NCBI RefSeq assembly: GCF_014267175.1
Contig: NZ_JACMTR010000002.1
Location: 2,567,501-2,631,500 of the forward strand
Length of the DNA stretch: 64,000 nt
From: Pseudonocardia sp. C8
GTDB lineage: Bacteria > Actinomycetota > Actinomycetes > Mycobacteriales > Pseudonocardiaceae
Direction: 5' to 3'
A program made the position numbers and the translations under genes. This document shows, in pieces, positions 1 through 9,725 of the stretch. Position 1 is the stretch's first letter. Every line of letters begins with the position of its first letter. Under the pieces are notes generated by a model. That model saw nothing but the letters and a program-made list of their open reading frames with translations. It searched no databases and was not told the DNA's origin.

Positions 1-1
1 G

Positions 2-3000
2 CTGCCGGTCGCCGTCGACGCCCGCTCGGTGACCGAGGCCCACCAGGTGTCGGCGCTGCTCGACGAGCACGGCATCCGGCACCGGCTGCTGACCACCGAG
101 CAGCACCTGGCCCCGACCGAGGACATGGCGGTGGCCCTCGCCGGGATGCCGGGCCAGGTGACCGTGAGCACGCACATGATCGGCCGCGGGACCGACATCA
201 AGCTCGGTGGTGACGCCGACTGGGTCGCGAACCGGCTCCTTCGCCCCCGGCACCCGGACCTGGACCGGGCCCAGGTGCGGGCCATGGCCGGCGAGATGGT
301 CGAGCGGTTCCGGGCCGGCCTCGACCGCGAGGGCGGTGGCCTGCAGATGCTCGTCCTGGGCGACCCCGGCTCTCTGCGCACCGAGATGCAGTCCCGGGGC
401 CGGGCCGGGCGCGACGGCCAGTACGGGGTGTCGCGGCTGTACCGCTCCGGCGAGGACCGGCCACTGGAGAACGGGCAGTTCACCTACGCGGAGACGCGGG
501 TCGGCAGCGCGGCCACGCGGGCGGGGGTCGTCGACGAGCTCACCGGGGGTGCCGCCGCGACGGCCGAGCGGCTGTTCGCGGCCGCCCGTGCCGGGGAGCC
601 GTCGGCCGGCCCGGCGGGCCCGGCGCGGCTCGGCCGTGACGGACCGGGGAACGTCCGGCTGACCCGGGCACAGCGCGCCGCGCTGCCGGCCCTGGTGGAC
701 GTCAACACCTCGAACGTCGCGCTGGAGGCTTTGGCCCGGGCCCGGCTCGGCCGCAGCGTGCCGGGCCTGGACGACCAGCAGAACGAGCGGCTGCAGCAGC
801 TGGTGGCGGCGGCCGAGGCAGGCGGCCTGCCGGCCACCCACCCGGCCGCGCCCGGCTACGCCGAGATCGCCGAGCTGATCCCGGCCCGCGAGCTGCGGCC
901 CCGCCACCACGACCTCGCCGACGCGGAGCTGCTGCTGGCCGAGGCGGCGCGGGCCGAGGTGGCGATCGGGCGCACCGCCCGGCTCGCCGAGGCGGTCGGC
1001 CTCGATCCCGCGGGCCTGTCGGCGACGCTCACGGTCGCGCAGCAGATGCTGGACGACCGGCAGCGGGACCCGGGCCGGGCCGCCGCGGAGGGCCGGCGTC
1101 CCGGCTGGCAGCGGCTGCGCGTCGGCACGCTGCGCGACCGCGAGCTGGTCGCGCTGCTGGAGTTCGCCCGGGGACGGCCGGAGGCCGAGATCGCCGCCGG
1201 CCTGGATGTGCCCGTCGGGGAGCTGGGATGGTTCCTGCGGACCGACCCGGCGAACCCGGGTGTGGTGGTGCAGAAGCTGACCCGGGAGTCGGCCAACGAC
1301 GCGCTGACCGGCGGGCAGCGCCCGACCGGCCGCCACGTGCGGACCGAGGCCCAGGTCCGGGCCGCGGCGCTGCACGACCGGCCGGCCGGGCCGGCCCGGG
1401 CGGCCGTGCGGGACGCGCTGCGCGCGGCCGAGCAGCAGGCGCACCCGCTGGAGCGCGCGCTGTTCCACGACCCCGCCAACCGGGTCGAGGAGCTGGTGGA
1501 GTCCCTGCCGGCCGCGCTCCGGGACCGCACCTACGGCCGGTTGATCGAGGCCGGGCTGCACTCGGTGGCGCAGGTGCACGCCGCGCACACCGGCACGCTG
1601 CGCGAGGCCGGGCTCGGCCGGGCCACGATCCGGTCGCTGCGGACGATCACCGGCACGCCGGCCGGGGGCCGGTCACCGGTCGACGACCGGGCGGGCCGGC
1701 GGGCCTCCCTGGGTGCGGCCCGGGAGTGGGGCATCCAGGAGCTGGCGGTCGCGCTCGGCCGGGAGGGCACCCGGCCGGTGACCGCCCCCGAGCTGGCGGC
1801 CCTGCGGGACGCGGCCGGGCTGGACCGGCTCGGCGTGCTGCTCGACGGCGCCCGGGACCCCGGCCCGGCTGCGGTGGGTGACGCGCTCCTGGCGGCCCAC
1901 GCGGGGGCGGGTCCGGTCCCGATGCCGGGGACCGGGCCGGGTGGTCGCGCGGTCGCCCTGGTGATGCTCGATGCGCGCGTCGCCGCGCGCGCCGGGGCAC
2001 CCGGGCGCCCCGCCTCCGGGGCCGCCGGGACCGAACCGGCCGGCCGGACCGGGCGCGGATCGACGGGCCGGGGCGGGACCGGACCGGCCGGCACGGCGGG
2101 GAGCGGCCCGGCCGGCACCGTGGGGACGGCGCCCGCGTCGCCCCGTCCGGTGAGCGGTGCCGCCGGCGGGGCCGGGGGCGGACCGGACGGCCACGCGTCC
2201 GGGGGCGCCGCGCCGTCGCGGTGGCACGGGGGCGCGGCCGTCCCGGGCGCGCGGGGCGGTGCCGGGCCACGCCGCTGGGCACCGTGGCTGCCGCGCGGCC
2301 CGCCGGCCGGGCGGAGCACGGTGGAACGGCTCGCCGGGGGGGTGATCGACCACCCGCTGCCGAGCCGGCGGACGACGGCGCGCGACCAGGCCGGATACAC
2401 CGGCGCCGCGACGGACGGTCTGCCGGGCCGGGTGCTGCGCGGGCTGGGCCGGGCGATCGCCGTGTCCGGGGCGACGGTCGTGCTTCTGCTGAGCACGGCG
2501 CCCGCCGCGGCGGGCCTCACCGCTGGAAGCCCGGCTGCCGGGACGTCCGCCGTGGCCGGGGTGGCCGGATCGCCGACCGCCGGCCCGGGGGCGAGCTCGC
2601 CCGCTCGCGCGCCGACGGCAGGTCCGGCGGCCCGCGGGACCGCACTGCTCGGGGCGTCGAGCACGGGCCCGGTGGCACGCGGTACGGCGTCGCTCGCGAC
2701 ACCGACCGCCGGACCGACGGCGCACGCCACGGCGGCCCCCACCGAGGGCTCCGGCCGGCTCGGGGCCGGCCGGGAGTGGGTGCGGACCCGGCCCGGGGAC
2801 TCGCTCTGGGCGATCGCGACCAGCGCCGGCCTGACCTGGTCGGAGTTCTACCGGCTGAACGCCCAGCGGCTCGACCGCTTCCCGGCGCAGGGCCGGGACC
2901 TCGACCTGATCTATCCGGGGGAGCGGTGGCGGATCGCCCCGCCGGCCCCGCAGCGTCCCGAGCGCCCGGAGCCACCACGGCATCCGGCTCCGGACACGCC

Positions 3001-6000
3001 CGGCCCGGGCACGCCGGCCCCGTCCACTCCGGCCCCGAGCACCTCGGACGCTCCGCCGGGCGGGACCGAGCCGGGCGGACCGCGCGTGACCGAGCCGGCC
3101 GGGCGGGGTCCGTGGTGGACGCTGCTGCGCGTCGGGGTCCCGGTACTCACCGCGATCGCACTCGTGGCCGCCACCCTGCCGTGGGTGCGGTGGCTCGTGG
3201 CGGGCCGCGGCACCGGCCCGCGGGCCCTCCCCGGCCTGCGGGCTGCCGTGCGCTCCGCGTCGGCCGCCGCGGGCAGTGCACGAGTGGCGGCGACGCGCGC
3301 CGTGGATGGTGCACGAGCGGCGGCGAGGCGCGCCGCGGGTGGTGCACGAGTGGCGGCGGAGCGCGCCGCTGGTGGTACCCGGGCAGCGGCGACACGCGCC
3401 GCGGGCGCCGCGACGGCCGCGGCCGGACGGACGGCGCGGGCCGGCCTGCGTGCCCTCGGCGGGGCGAAGGCCGCCGTGCACACCCGGACCGCCGCGACCG
3501 TCACCGTGCTGCACGCGGCCTGGGTGCTCGGCGGGCGCGCCCACGACGTCGGCCGGTGGCGGCACGAGCTGGCCCGCCAGCGGAGCCTCGTCGCCGAGGG
3601 ACTGACCACGGCGCAGCAGGCGCGGCTGTCCCGGTTGCACCGGCGGGCGCCGGCGGGCACCGACCCCACCCGGATGATCGCCGACGCCGTCGGCCTGCAC
3701 CCGGCGGCGCTGCGCCGGATCGTCGCGACCGCACCGCGGGGCCGGGTCGGCAGCAGGCTCGCCCCGGCGGCGTTCCGGGACGCCGTGGCCCGGGCCGCCC
3801 GTGACATCGCCGGGGCCAACCCGCGCGACCGCCAGGACGTGGCAGCCACGGCGGCCGCCCTGCACGCGGCCGCGACCGCCCGCCGGGCCGCGCTGGCGGC
3901 GGCCCTGGACCGACTCGGCCCGGGGCGGCCCGGGGCCGCGGGGCTGCTGCGGCGGGCCGCCCGCGGGGGCGGGGTGATCGGCCGGGTCACGGCCGCCGCG
4001 CGCGGGCTGCGGCTGGACCGGCCGGTCCGCCGTCCCAGCCGCGCCACGTCGGTGACGGCCGGGGCCCGCCGGGCGGCCTGGCTCGCGGCCGGCGGCGGCC
4101 TGGCCGGCGGGGCGGTCGGCGGCCTGCTGATCGGAGCCGGTCAGATCCTGCCCGGAGTGCTGGCGGCGCTCGTCCTTCCGGCCGCGGTGGTGGCCCTGCG
4201 GCCCGGTCGCGGGGGCCGTTCGGCCCGCGGTCCGCCGCGCTGGGTCGGCGCCGCGGCGAGCCTGCCCGCGGCCGCGCTCGGGACGCTGGCCGGGATGCAC
4301 CCCGGCTGGGTGGCGGGGCTGTTCACGGCGGCCGCCGTGCCGCGGCTGCTCGCGGCAGCCGTGAGCGTGCTGATGGTGTACCGCAGCGTGCACCGCCGGC
4401 TGGCGCAGGCCGCGCACGGCGGCGCCGAGGCACGCGTGCGCTGGCTGGCGACCCGGTCCGCGGCGCTGACGGCAGCCGTCGCCGGCGTCGCCGCGGTCCT
4501 GGTGACGACCTGGTTCAGCAGCCCCGTCGCCTCCGTCATCACGATCGCCGTCGCGGCCGGGCTCGGCCCCGCACTGCAGACCAAGGACACCGGTCTCAAG
4601 CGGCTGGCGAACGCCGTCTGGGGCGTCGTGTGGGGCATCCCCACCGGCCTGGTCGCCATCGCGATCTCCTACCGGCTGCCGGCGCCGGACCTGGTCGGCT
4701 GGCTCACCGGCCTGGCCGTGGTCACGCTGGTCGCGCTCGCCGGCAACGTGGTCGCGGTCTGGGTGATGGACCGGCTCGGACGCTGGGGCGGCGTGTGGGC
4801 CGCGCGGGCGGTCCGCTCCACCGGAGACCTGCGAGCCCAGCTCGTGGTGTGGTGGCTGCGGACCAACCTGCTCGGGCTCAAGGACGCCGACCTGCGCAGC
4901 GAGCTGCTCAAGCTGGACGGCCCGGTCGGCGCCGTCGCCGCCTACCTGGTGCTGCGACCCTGGCAGCCCGGCGAGCCGCTGAGCTGGGTGGCGCTGCGCG
5001 CCGCGCTCGCGTTCGCCCTGGTCGTCGCCGTGAACCGGGTGCGGGACCGGCTCGACCACCGCCTGGACCGCTACGCCGACCGGAGCACGCGACGCCTGCG
5101 GATCGCGCCGAACGGCCCGGCCACGGGATCCCGGTACGAGCGGCTGCGTGCGATGCTGCCCGGCGGGTACCGGACGGTGGCCGCCGCCGAGCACCTGCGG
5201 GACGCGCTCGACGCGCTGCTGGGCGCGGCCGGTGAGCCGCGCGGCCTGCCCGGCGACCCGGCCGAGCGGGCGGCCCTCGCCGACCGTCTCGCCGGCGTGC
5301 TGGAGCGGGTCCTGGCCAGGGCCGCACCCCGGGCGGCGGAGCCGGTGCCGGACACCACGGTCCCCGGCGCCGAGCCGGTGCTCGCCCAGCTGCGCGCCGC
5401 GGCCGCGGAGGAACGGCGCTCCGCGGCGGCCCGGGAGGAGCAGCAGGTCGTCGTCGTGGCCCACGCGCTGCCGGTGCTGGCCAGGCTGCTCGAGCGGGTC
5501 CGGGACCGGGACGGGCTGGGCCGGGCCGGGCGGCAGGATCTGACCGGCCCCGTCGAGCTGCTCCAGCAGGTGCTGGAACGGCTCGGGCACGGGGCGCTGG
5601 CCGGCCTCGTCACCGACGCCGGGCCCGGCGCCGGCTGGGATGCGCTCCCGGCACCGGGGGACCGGCTGCTCGAGCAGGCCGACCGGCGCCGGACGATGCG
5701 TGCCGAGCACCTCGCCGGCCCGGCCACCCGGTTGGCGACCGTGCAGCGGGAGCTCGCACTGGCCACCGGCGACCCGGGCGCGTACGAGCACGCCCTGCAG
5801 CGCCTGATCGGCATCCACGGCCGGCTGGCCCGCGAGGCCGCCCGGCACGCCGAGGCCGACCCGCTGCACGAGATGGTCCGGCTGTTCCCGGACCGGGTCC
5901 ACGCCCTGGGCGAGGACCGGACGCCGCGGGACGGCCTGGACCCGCGGGAGCGGGCGCTGACCGTCGCCGCACTCACCGTCCTGCACCGCGCCGGCGAGCT

Positions 6001-8047
6001 CGGTGCGGCCGCGCGCAGCCGGTTCGTCGAGCGCGCCCGGGAACGGGCCCGGTGGCGCGACGCCATCCGCACGGCCCGCGCCGCACCGGCTTCCCCGGCA
6101 CCGGCAGCTGCCGGGTCGGCGCTGGAGGTGCTGCTCACCCTGGCCGGTGAGCCGGGTGCACGCACCGCGGCCGACCTGGCCGCCCGCTACGGCGACGGGC
6201 CGTGGTCGCGGCTGCTGACCGAGCTGGCCGGCGCCGGTGTGCTCACCGGCGACGCCCGTGCCGGCTACCGGGCGCAGCCCACCACCGTCGCCCGGTGGCG
6301 GTCCGCCCCGGCCTCGCTGCGCCACGCGCTGCGGCACGACGCCCGGGCGCTGCCGGGTGGGTCCGCCCTCGACCCGCTGACCCGTACCTCGGTCGAGGCC
6401 GGCGGGGCCCGGCGCGGTCACGACGCGCTGCTGGAGCTGCTGCGCACCGGTACCCGCGCGTTCCGGCACCCCGGCGACGGGCTGCGCGACGACCTGGGCC
6501 TGGTGCTGACGTGGCTGCGCGGGGCCGGGTACACCCTGGTGCACGCCGAGGGCCGGATCCGGCGCCCGGCCGCCCGCCCGTCGCGCCACGGCCCGGGAAC
6601 CGGCCACGCCGCCGGGGCCGGCCACGCTCTCGAGGCAGGATCGGGCCGGGCGGCGGCCGGCGGTGCCGGAGCGGCGGAGCTCGACCTGAAGCAGCTGCTC
6701 GCCGACCACCTGAGGTCGGCCCGGCTGAGCGAGCGGCTGTTCGTGCGGGCCCGGCGCGCCCACGACGCCGCGCTGCGGGCCGCGGCCCGCTCCGGGCCGC
6801 GCGGCCCGCCCGGCCCCGTCGCCGAGCTGGTCGAGACCACCGAGCGTGCCCTCCACGCCGCCGCGCACGGCGTCACCCAGGCGTTCGCCGCGCTGGCCGA
6901 GGCCACCGAACTGGCCGGCCGGGTGTCGTCCGAGGCCGGCACCGACCCGCACGAGGTGCTCCGCCTGCTCCGCCCGGCCCAGCGGGTGCTGGAGCGCCGG
7001 CCCGGCGCCGACCCGGTGCGGCCCGCGGCCCATGACGAGCTCGGCGACGTGCGGCGGGAGATGCACGCGGCGCGGGCGGCGCTGCGCACCGGACGCGACC
7101 GGACCGCCGTCCACCGCGCGTTCGCCGCGCTCCGCCGCCACCACGGCGCCGATGCCCGCGCCCGGGAGGCCCAGATCGACCGCACCGCGGGCGGGGCGCT
7201 GCGGATCGGGGCCGCGATCCTGGAGGCCCGCGCGTTGATGGCGGCTCTCGGCCCGGGCACCGTCCCCCCGGACCCCGGGCGGCCGGCCACCCCGGGTGGG
7301 ATCCTGCCCGGCGACGACGGCGGCGGCGCGGTCGCGCAGACCGGCGCCGACGGGGCCGCAGTCGCCCGGACGACCGGGGGCCTGACCGGTCCGGTCAACC
7401 AGGACGCGGCCGCGGTCGGGCGGACCCCGGACGGGCGCTGGTACGCGGTCGTCGCCGACGGACTGTCCTCCGGCGTGCGCTCCGAGGCCGCGGCGCGCGC
7501 CGCGGTCCGGCGGGCCCGTTCCACCCTGCTCGCCGGGGGTGGCGCGCAGGAGGCGATGCAGGCCGCGTCGACGGTCGTGACCCGGCTGGGCCGGGCCGCC
7601 GGCCGGGCGGGCCGGGACCACCCGCCCGCGACCGCGCTGACCGTGGCGGTGCTCCGTCCCGGTGCCGGGCAGCGCCACGTCGCGGACGTGGCGTGGATCG
7701 GTGACGTGCGGGCGAGCTGGGTGCCCGACCACGGCGCGGTCCAGCTCCTCACCGCCGACCACGCGCGGGGACGCGCCCTGACCCGGTGGCTGGCGCTGGA
7801 CCGCGCTCCCGCCGCGGAGCACGCGCGGTCGGCCGTCCACGGTCCGGGCACGCTCGTCGTCCTCACCGACGGGGCGTGGCGGCGCAGCGACCCGGTCGTG
7901 ATCACGGGTGATCCGGCGGCGACGGTGGCGGCGACGCTGGCCCGCGCCGGGGTCGAGGGCCGGCCGGACGACAGCACCGTGGCCGCAGTCACACCCGGCC
8001 AATCACCGCCCGTCCCTGGACAGGGCGGCAGTAGATCGACAGCATGA
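2..8047 (+). CDS. Giant SecA-like / LysM / multi-membrane / PP2C fusion protein, 5' truncated by window
   Basis: The frame is open from the window edge, so the start lies upstream; 2681 codons are visible. Residues about 1-150 resemble the C-terminal helicase half of SecA (THMIGRGTDIKLGG, then QSRGRAGRDGQ). An Ala/Pro/Gly-rich linker leads to a hydrophobic segment (bases 2455-2515), a LysM module (2776-2935, starting RPGDSLWAIA), and a second hydrophobic segment (3130-3195). The LysM module therefore probably lies outside the membrane while the SecA-like part is cytosolic (inference). Further hydrophobic segments lie at about 4075-5040, followed by long Arg/Ala-rich helical regions. The C-terminus (7370-8010) is a PP2C-like domain with VNQDAAAVG, VVADGLSSG, LTDGAWRRS and DDSTVAAV, so the metal-binding Asp residues are present. 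No family with this full architecture is known to me. The two MinD-like genes downstream suggest an envelope or export machine. Domain calls are firm; the role is unknown. Confidence 0.8.
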   Translation: MPVAVDARSVTEAHQVSALLDEHGIRHRLLTTEQHLAPTEDMAVALAGMPGQVTVSTHMIGRGTDIKLGGDADWVANRLLRPRHPDLDRAQVRAMAGEMVERFRAGLDREGGGLQMLVLGDPGSLRTEMQSRGRAGRDGQYGVSRLYRSGEDRPLENGQFTYAETRVGSAATRAGVVDELTGGAAATAERLFAAARAGEPSAGPAGPARLGRDGPGNVRLTRAQRAALPALVDVNTSNVALEALARARLGRSVPGLDDQQNERLQQLVAAAEAGGLPATHPAAPGYAEIAELIPARELRPRHHDLADAELLLAEAARAEVAIGRTARLAEAVGLDPAGLSATLTVAQQMLDDRQRDPGRAAAEGRRPGWQRLRVGTLRDRELVALLEFARGRPEAEIAAGLDVPVGELGWFLRTDPANPGVVVQKLTRESANDALTGGQRPTGRHVRTEAQVRAAALHDRPAGPARAAVRDALRAAEQQAHPLERALFHDPANRVEELVESLPAALRDRTYGRLIEAGLHSVAQVHAAHTGTLREAGLGRATIRSLRTITGTPAGGRSPVDDRAGRRASLGAAREWGIQELAVALGREGTRPVTAPELAALRDAAGLDRLGVLLDGARDPGPAAVGDALLAAHAGAGPVPMPGTGPGGRAVALVMLDARVAARAGAPGRPASGAAGTEPAGRTGRGSTGRGGTGPAGTAGSGPAGTVGTAPASPRPVSGAAGGAGGGPDGHASGGAAPSRWHGGAAVPGARGGAGPRRWAPWLPRGPPAGRSTVERLAGGVIDHPLPSRRTTARDQAGYTGAATDGLPGRVLRGLGRAIAVSGATVVLLLSTAPAAAGLTAGSPAAGTSAVAGVAGSPTAGPGASSPARAPTAGPAARGTALLGASSTGPVARGTASLATPTAGPTAHATAAPTEGSGRLGAGREWVRTRPGDSLWAIATSAGLTWSEFYRLNAQRLDRFPAQGRDLDLIYPGERWRIAPPAPQRPERPEPPRHPAPDTPGPGTPAPSTPAPSTSDAPPGGTEPGGPRVTEPAGRGPWWTLLRVGVPVLTAIALVAATLPWVRWLVAGRGTGPRALPGLRAAVRSASAAAGSARVAATRAVDGARAAARRAAGGARVAAERAAGGTRAAATRAAGAATAAAGRTARAGLRALGGAKAAVHTRTAATVTVLHAAWVLGGRAHDVGRWRHELARQRSLVAEGLTTAQQARLSRLHRRAPAGTDPTRMIADAVGLHPAALRRIVATAPRGRVGSRLAPAAFRDAVARAARDIAGANPRDRQDVAATAAALHAAATARRAALAAALDRLGPGRPGAAGLLRRAARGGGVIGRVTAAARGLRLDRPVRRPSRATSVTAGARRAAWLAAGGGLAGGAVGGLLIGAGQILPGVLAALVLPAAVVALRPGRGGRSARGPPRWVGAAASLPAAALGTLAGMHPGWVAGLFTAAAVPRLLAAAVSVLMVYRSVHRRLAQAAHGGAEARVRWLATRSAALTAAVAGVAAVLVTTWFSSPVASVITIAVAAGLGPALQTKDTGLKRLANAVWGVVWGIPTGLVAIAISYRLPAPDLVGWLTGLAVVTLVALAGNVVAVWVMDRLGRWGGVWAARAVRSTGDLRAQLVVWWLRTNLLGLKDADLRSELLKLDGPVGAVAAYLVLRPWQPGEPLSWVALRAALAFALVVAVNRVRDRLDHRLDRYADRSTRRLRIAPNGPATGSRYERLRAMLPGGYRTVAAAEHLRDALDALLGAAGEPRGLPGDPAERAALADRLAGVLERVLARAAPRAAEPVPDTTVPGAEPVLAQLRAAAAEERRSAAAREEQQVVVVAHALPVLARLLERVRDRDGLGRAGRQDLTGPVELLQQVLERLGHGALAGLVTDAGPGAGWDALPAPGDRLLEQADRRRTMRAEHLAGPATRLATVQRELALATGDPGAYEHALQRLIGIHGRLAREAARHAEADPLHEMVRLFPDRVHALGEDRTPRDGLDPRERALTVAALTVLHRAGELGAAARSRFVERARERARWRDAIRTARAAPASPAPAAAGSALEVLLTLAGEPGARTAADLAARYGDGPWSRLLTELAGAGVLTGDARAGYRAQPTTVARWRSAPASLRHALRHDARALPGGSALDPLTRTSVEAGGARRGHDALLELLRTGTRAFRHPGDGLRDDLGLVLTWLRGAGYTLVHAEGRIRRPAARPSRHGPGTGHAAGAGHALEAGSGRAAAGGAGAAELDLKQLLADHLRSARLSERLFVRARRAHDAALRAAARSGPRGPPGPVAELVETTERALHAAAHGVTQAFAALAEATELAGRVSSEAGTDPHEVLRLLRPAQRVLERRPGADPVRPAAHDELGDVRREMHAARAALRTGRDRTAVHRAFAALRRHHGADARAREAQIDRTAGGALRIGAAILEARALMAALGPGTVPPDPGRPATPGGILPGDDGGGAVAQTGADGAAVARTTGGLTGPVNQDAAAVGRTPDGRWYAVVADGLSSGVRSEAAARAAVRRARSTLLAGGGAQEAMQAASTVVTRLGRAAGRAGRDHPPATALTVAVLRPGAGQRHVADVAWIGDVRASWVPDHGAVQLLTADHARGRALTRWLALDRAPAAEHARSAVHGPGTLVVLTDGAWRRSDPVVITGDPAATVAATLARAGVEGRPDDSTVAAVTPGQSPPVPGQGGSRSTA
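3275..3406 (+). repeat. Four tandem 33-bp units encoding 11-residue repeats inside the giant gene
   Basis: Four consecutive 11-residue units share the pattern GARxAAxRAAG (for example GARAAARRAAG, GARVAAERAAG, GTRAAATRAAG). They follow directly after the second membrane segment. Eleven-residue Ala/Arg-rich repeats form amphipathic helices in LEA-like and apolipoprotein-like proteins, so a helix lying on the membrane surface is a reasonable inference. Confidence 0.75.
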
Positions 8048-8241
8048 ACGGCAGTAGCCGAGATCCGGGGGGAACGATGGCTATCGACACGTACCGTCCA
8101 CACCGGTCCGATCCACGGGCACGCCCGTCCGGTGTGCACGCACCGAGCCGTCCTGGAGCCAGCTGAGCCCGACCGGGCCGGGGGACCGGCGACCGGGCCG
8201 AGCGCCGCAGGTCACCGGTCCGATCCGCCGGTGAATCCCAC

Positions 8242-8285
8242 GTGCACGGACGGGACCTCCTGCCGTGCACAGGAGGAGACCTCCT
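8242..8285 (+). promoter_or_regulatory. Hairpin and flanking anti-Shine-Dalgarno copies before the first MinD gene
   Basis: GTGCACGG (8242-8249) and CCGTGCAC (8263-8270) form a perfect 8-bp stem with a 13-nt loop ending directly at the ribosome binding site AGGAGG (8271-8276). ACCTCCT occurs both before (8255-8261) and after (8279-8285) this site, so the site can pair on either side. This could be a translational control structure. In the same gap CACCGGTCCGATCC is directly repeated at 8101-8114 and 8213-8226. Function is inferred only. Confidence 0.35.
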
Positions 8286-8286
8286 C

Positions 8287-9537
8287 ATGGACACTCTGGT
8301 GCGACGCTGTGCCCTGCCGGGGTGCAGCGAGACGATCGAGCAGCAGGCCGACCGGCCCGCGCGCCTCTACTGCAGCGTCGAGCATCGCCGGGAGGCCCGG
8401 CGCCGTCGCGCGGAGCACGCGCACCGGTCCGACCCGGTGTCGCCCGACACCGGCCGCCCCGCTGTGACCATCCGGGACGCCGCGGCCACATCGGAATCGA
8501 CGCGGGTGCGGGCACCGGACACCCCGGGTACGTCCGCATCGGACGCACCGGCCGCGGGTGCCGCGTGTCCCGGTCCTGCGGCACCCGGTGGCGACGGCCG
8601 GCGGGGCGGGCAGCCCGCGGTCACCGGCCCGGCACTGGCCTCCGCGCTCACCCACGACACGCTGGTCCGCCCCGCACCGCGGTCCCGGGCCCGGCGGTGG
8701 CGGGGCGCAGGTCCGCACGGCCCCGCGGACGCTGCCGTGCGGGCCCGGGACACCCGCCGGGCGGACCTCGTCGCCCGTGCCCGCGCACCGCTGGGGAACG
8801 GTCCGTACCGGGTCGCCGTCGTCTCGCTGAAGGGTGGGGTCGGCAAGACCACGGTGGCCGCCGGCGTCGGGCTGGCCCTGTCCGAGCAGCGCGGCGACCG
8901 GATCGTCGGCGTCGACGCCGCACCCGACCTCGGCACCCTCGCCGACCGCCTCACCGGCCCGCTCCCGGCCGGTGTGCCCGACCTGCTGGCCGCCCGCGAC
9001 CGGGTGCGGTCGGTGTCCGACCTGTCGCGCTACACCGGACTGGCCGGTCGGCTGGTGGTCGTGGCGGGCGAGCAGGATCCGGGCACCGCCGAGGGCATCC
9101 GCGGTGACCAGCACCGGCAGGTGACCCGGCTCCTGGGCGACTACTTCGACGTCCTGATCACCGACTGCGGGCCCGGGATGATGCACTCCGCCGCCCGCAA
9201 CGCGGTCGCCGAGGCCGACGTGCTGGTCGTCGTGGGGGAGGTCGCGCCGGACGGGGCGAGCCGGGCGTCGGCGACCCTGGACTGGGTGGCCGCCCACGGC
9301 TACCCAGAGAAGGCGGCCGACGCGATCGTCGCGCTGAACTGCGACCGGGCCGGGACGATCGTGCCGATCGAGCCGGTCCGGGAGCACTTCCGGGCCCGGG
9401 CGCGCGCCGTGGTCGTCGTTCCGTACGACCCGGCGCTGGTCGCAGGCGGGCGGATCCGGGCCGAGGACCTGCGGGACGGCACCCGCGACGCCTTCCTCGA
9501 GCTGGGCGCACTCGTCGTCGACGGGCTCGCCCGATGA
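8287..9537 (+). CDS. MinD/ParA-like P-loop ATPase with N-terminal Cys/His motif
   Basis: This 416-residue protein carries a deviant Walker A motif, KGGVGKTT, at residues 182-189, followed by DAAPDLGTLADRL and TDCGPGMMHSA, typical of the MinD/ParA (SIMIBI) class. The N-terminus has C8, C13, C29 and H33 in a CALPGC...YCSVEH arrangement resembling a small zinc ribbon, then about 130 residues of low-complexity linker containing THDTLVR, which the neighbouring ATPase shares as THDSIMR. ATG 8287 is chosen because AGGAGG lies 10 bases upstream. Such ATPases position or energise membrane machines; several are found near type VII secretion loci. The client here is unknown, and the upstream giant membrane protein is the obvious candidate. 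Confidence 0.85.
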   Translation: MDTLVRRCALPGCSETIEQQADRPARLYCSVEHRREARRRRAEHAHRSDPVSPDTGRPAVTIRDAAATSESTRVRAPDTPGTSASDAPAAGAACPGPAAPGGDGRRGGQPAVTGPALASALTHDTLVRPAPRSRARRWRGAGPHGPADAAVRARDTRRADLVARARAPLGNGPYRVAVVSLKGGVGKTTVAAGVGLALSEQRGDRIVGVDAAPDLGTLADRLTGPLPAGVPDLLAARDRVRSVSDLSRYTGLAGRLVVVAGEQDPGTAEGIRGDQHRQVTRLLGDYFDVLITDCGPGMMHSAARNAVAEADVLVVVGEVAPDGASRASATLDWVAAHGYPEKAADAIVALNCDRAGTIVPIEPVREHFRARARAVVVVPYDPALVAGGRIRAEDLRDGTRDAFLELGALVVDGLAR

Positions 9538-9671
9538 GCCGGCGGGCCAGGACGAGGATCCGCCGGGCGGCCCGGTCGTCGAAGCGCGCGATCGCCACGA
9601 CGATCCTGATGGTGACCGTGGTCGCCCTGGTGGCCGGCACGGTCATGGCCTCCGTCCCGGCACCGCCCTGA
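9534..9671 (+). CDS. 45-residue single-pass membrane peptide between the two MinD genes
   Basis: ATG 9534 overlaps the stop of the preceding ATPase (ATGA), which indicates translational coupling. The peptide begins with about 18 strongly basic residues (MSRRARTRIRRAARSSKR) followed by one hydrophobic helix (ATTILMVTVVALVAGTVMAS) and a short PAPP tail, predicting a single membrane pass with the N-terminus inside. It has no recognisable family. Its place between two MinD-like genes suggests that it anchors or contacts one of them (inference). Confidence 0.55.
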   Translation: MSRRARTRIRRAARSSKRAIATTILMVTVVALVAGTVMASVPAPP

Positions 9672-9725
9672 CCCGGCCGCCGTGCCACCCCGACCGTCGA
9701 CCGCGCAGCAGGAGGGAACCGACCG

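Noticed and set aside
1673..8002. A 2109-codon open frame on the minus strand opposite the giant gene.
   Set aside because: In very GC-rich DNA the antisense frame of a real gene often stays open; the product is low-complexity Arg/Pro/Gly without domains, while the plus strand has clear domains.
8077..8166. 29-codon ORF with a GGGGGGA site in the gap before the first MinD gene.
   Set aside because: Too short, no domain or hydrophobic segment, and the upstream purine run is common in this composition.
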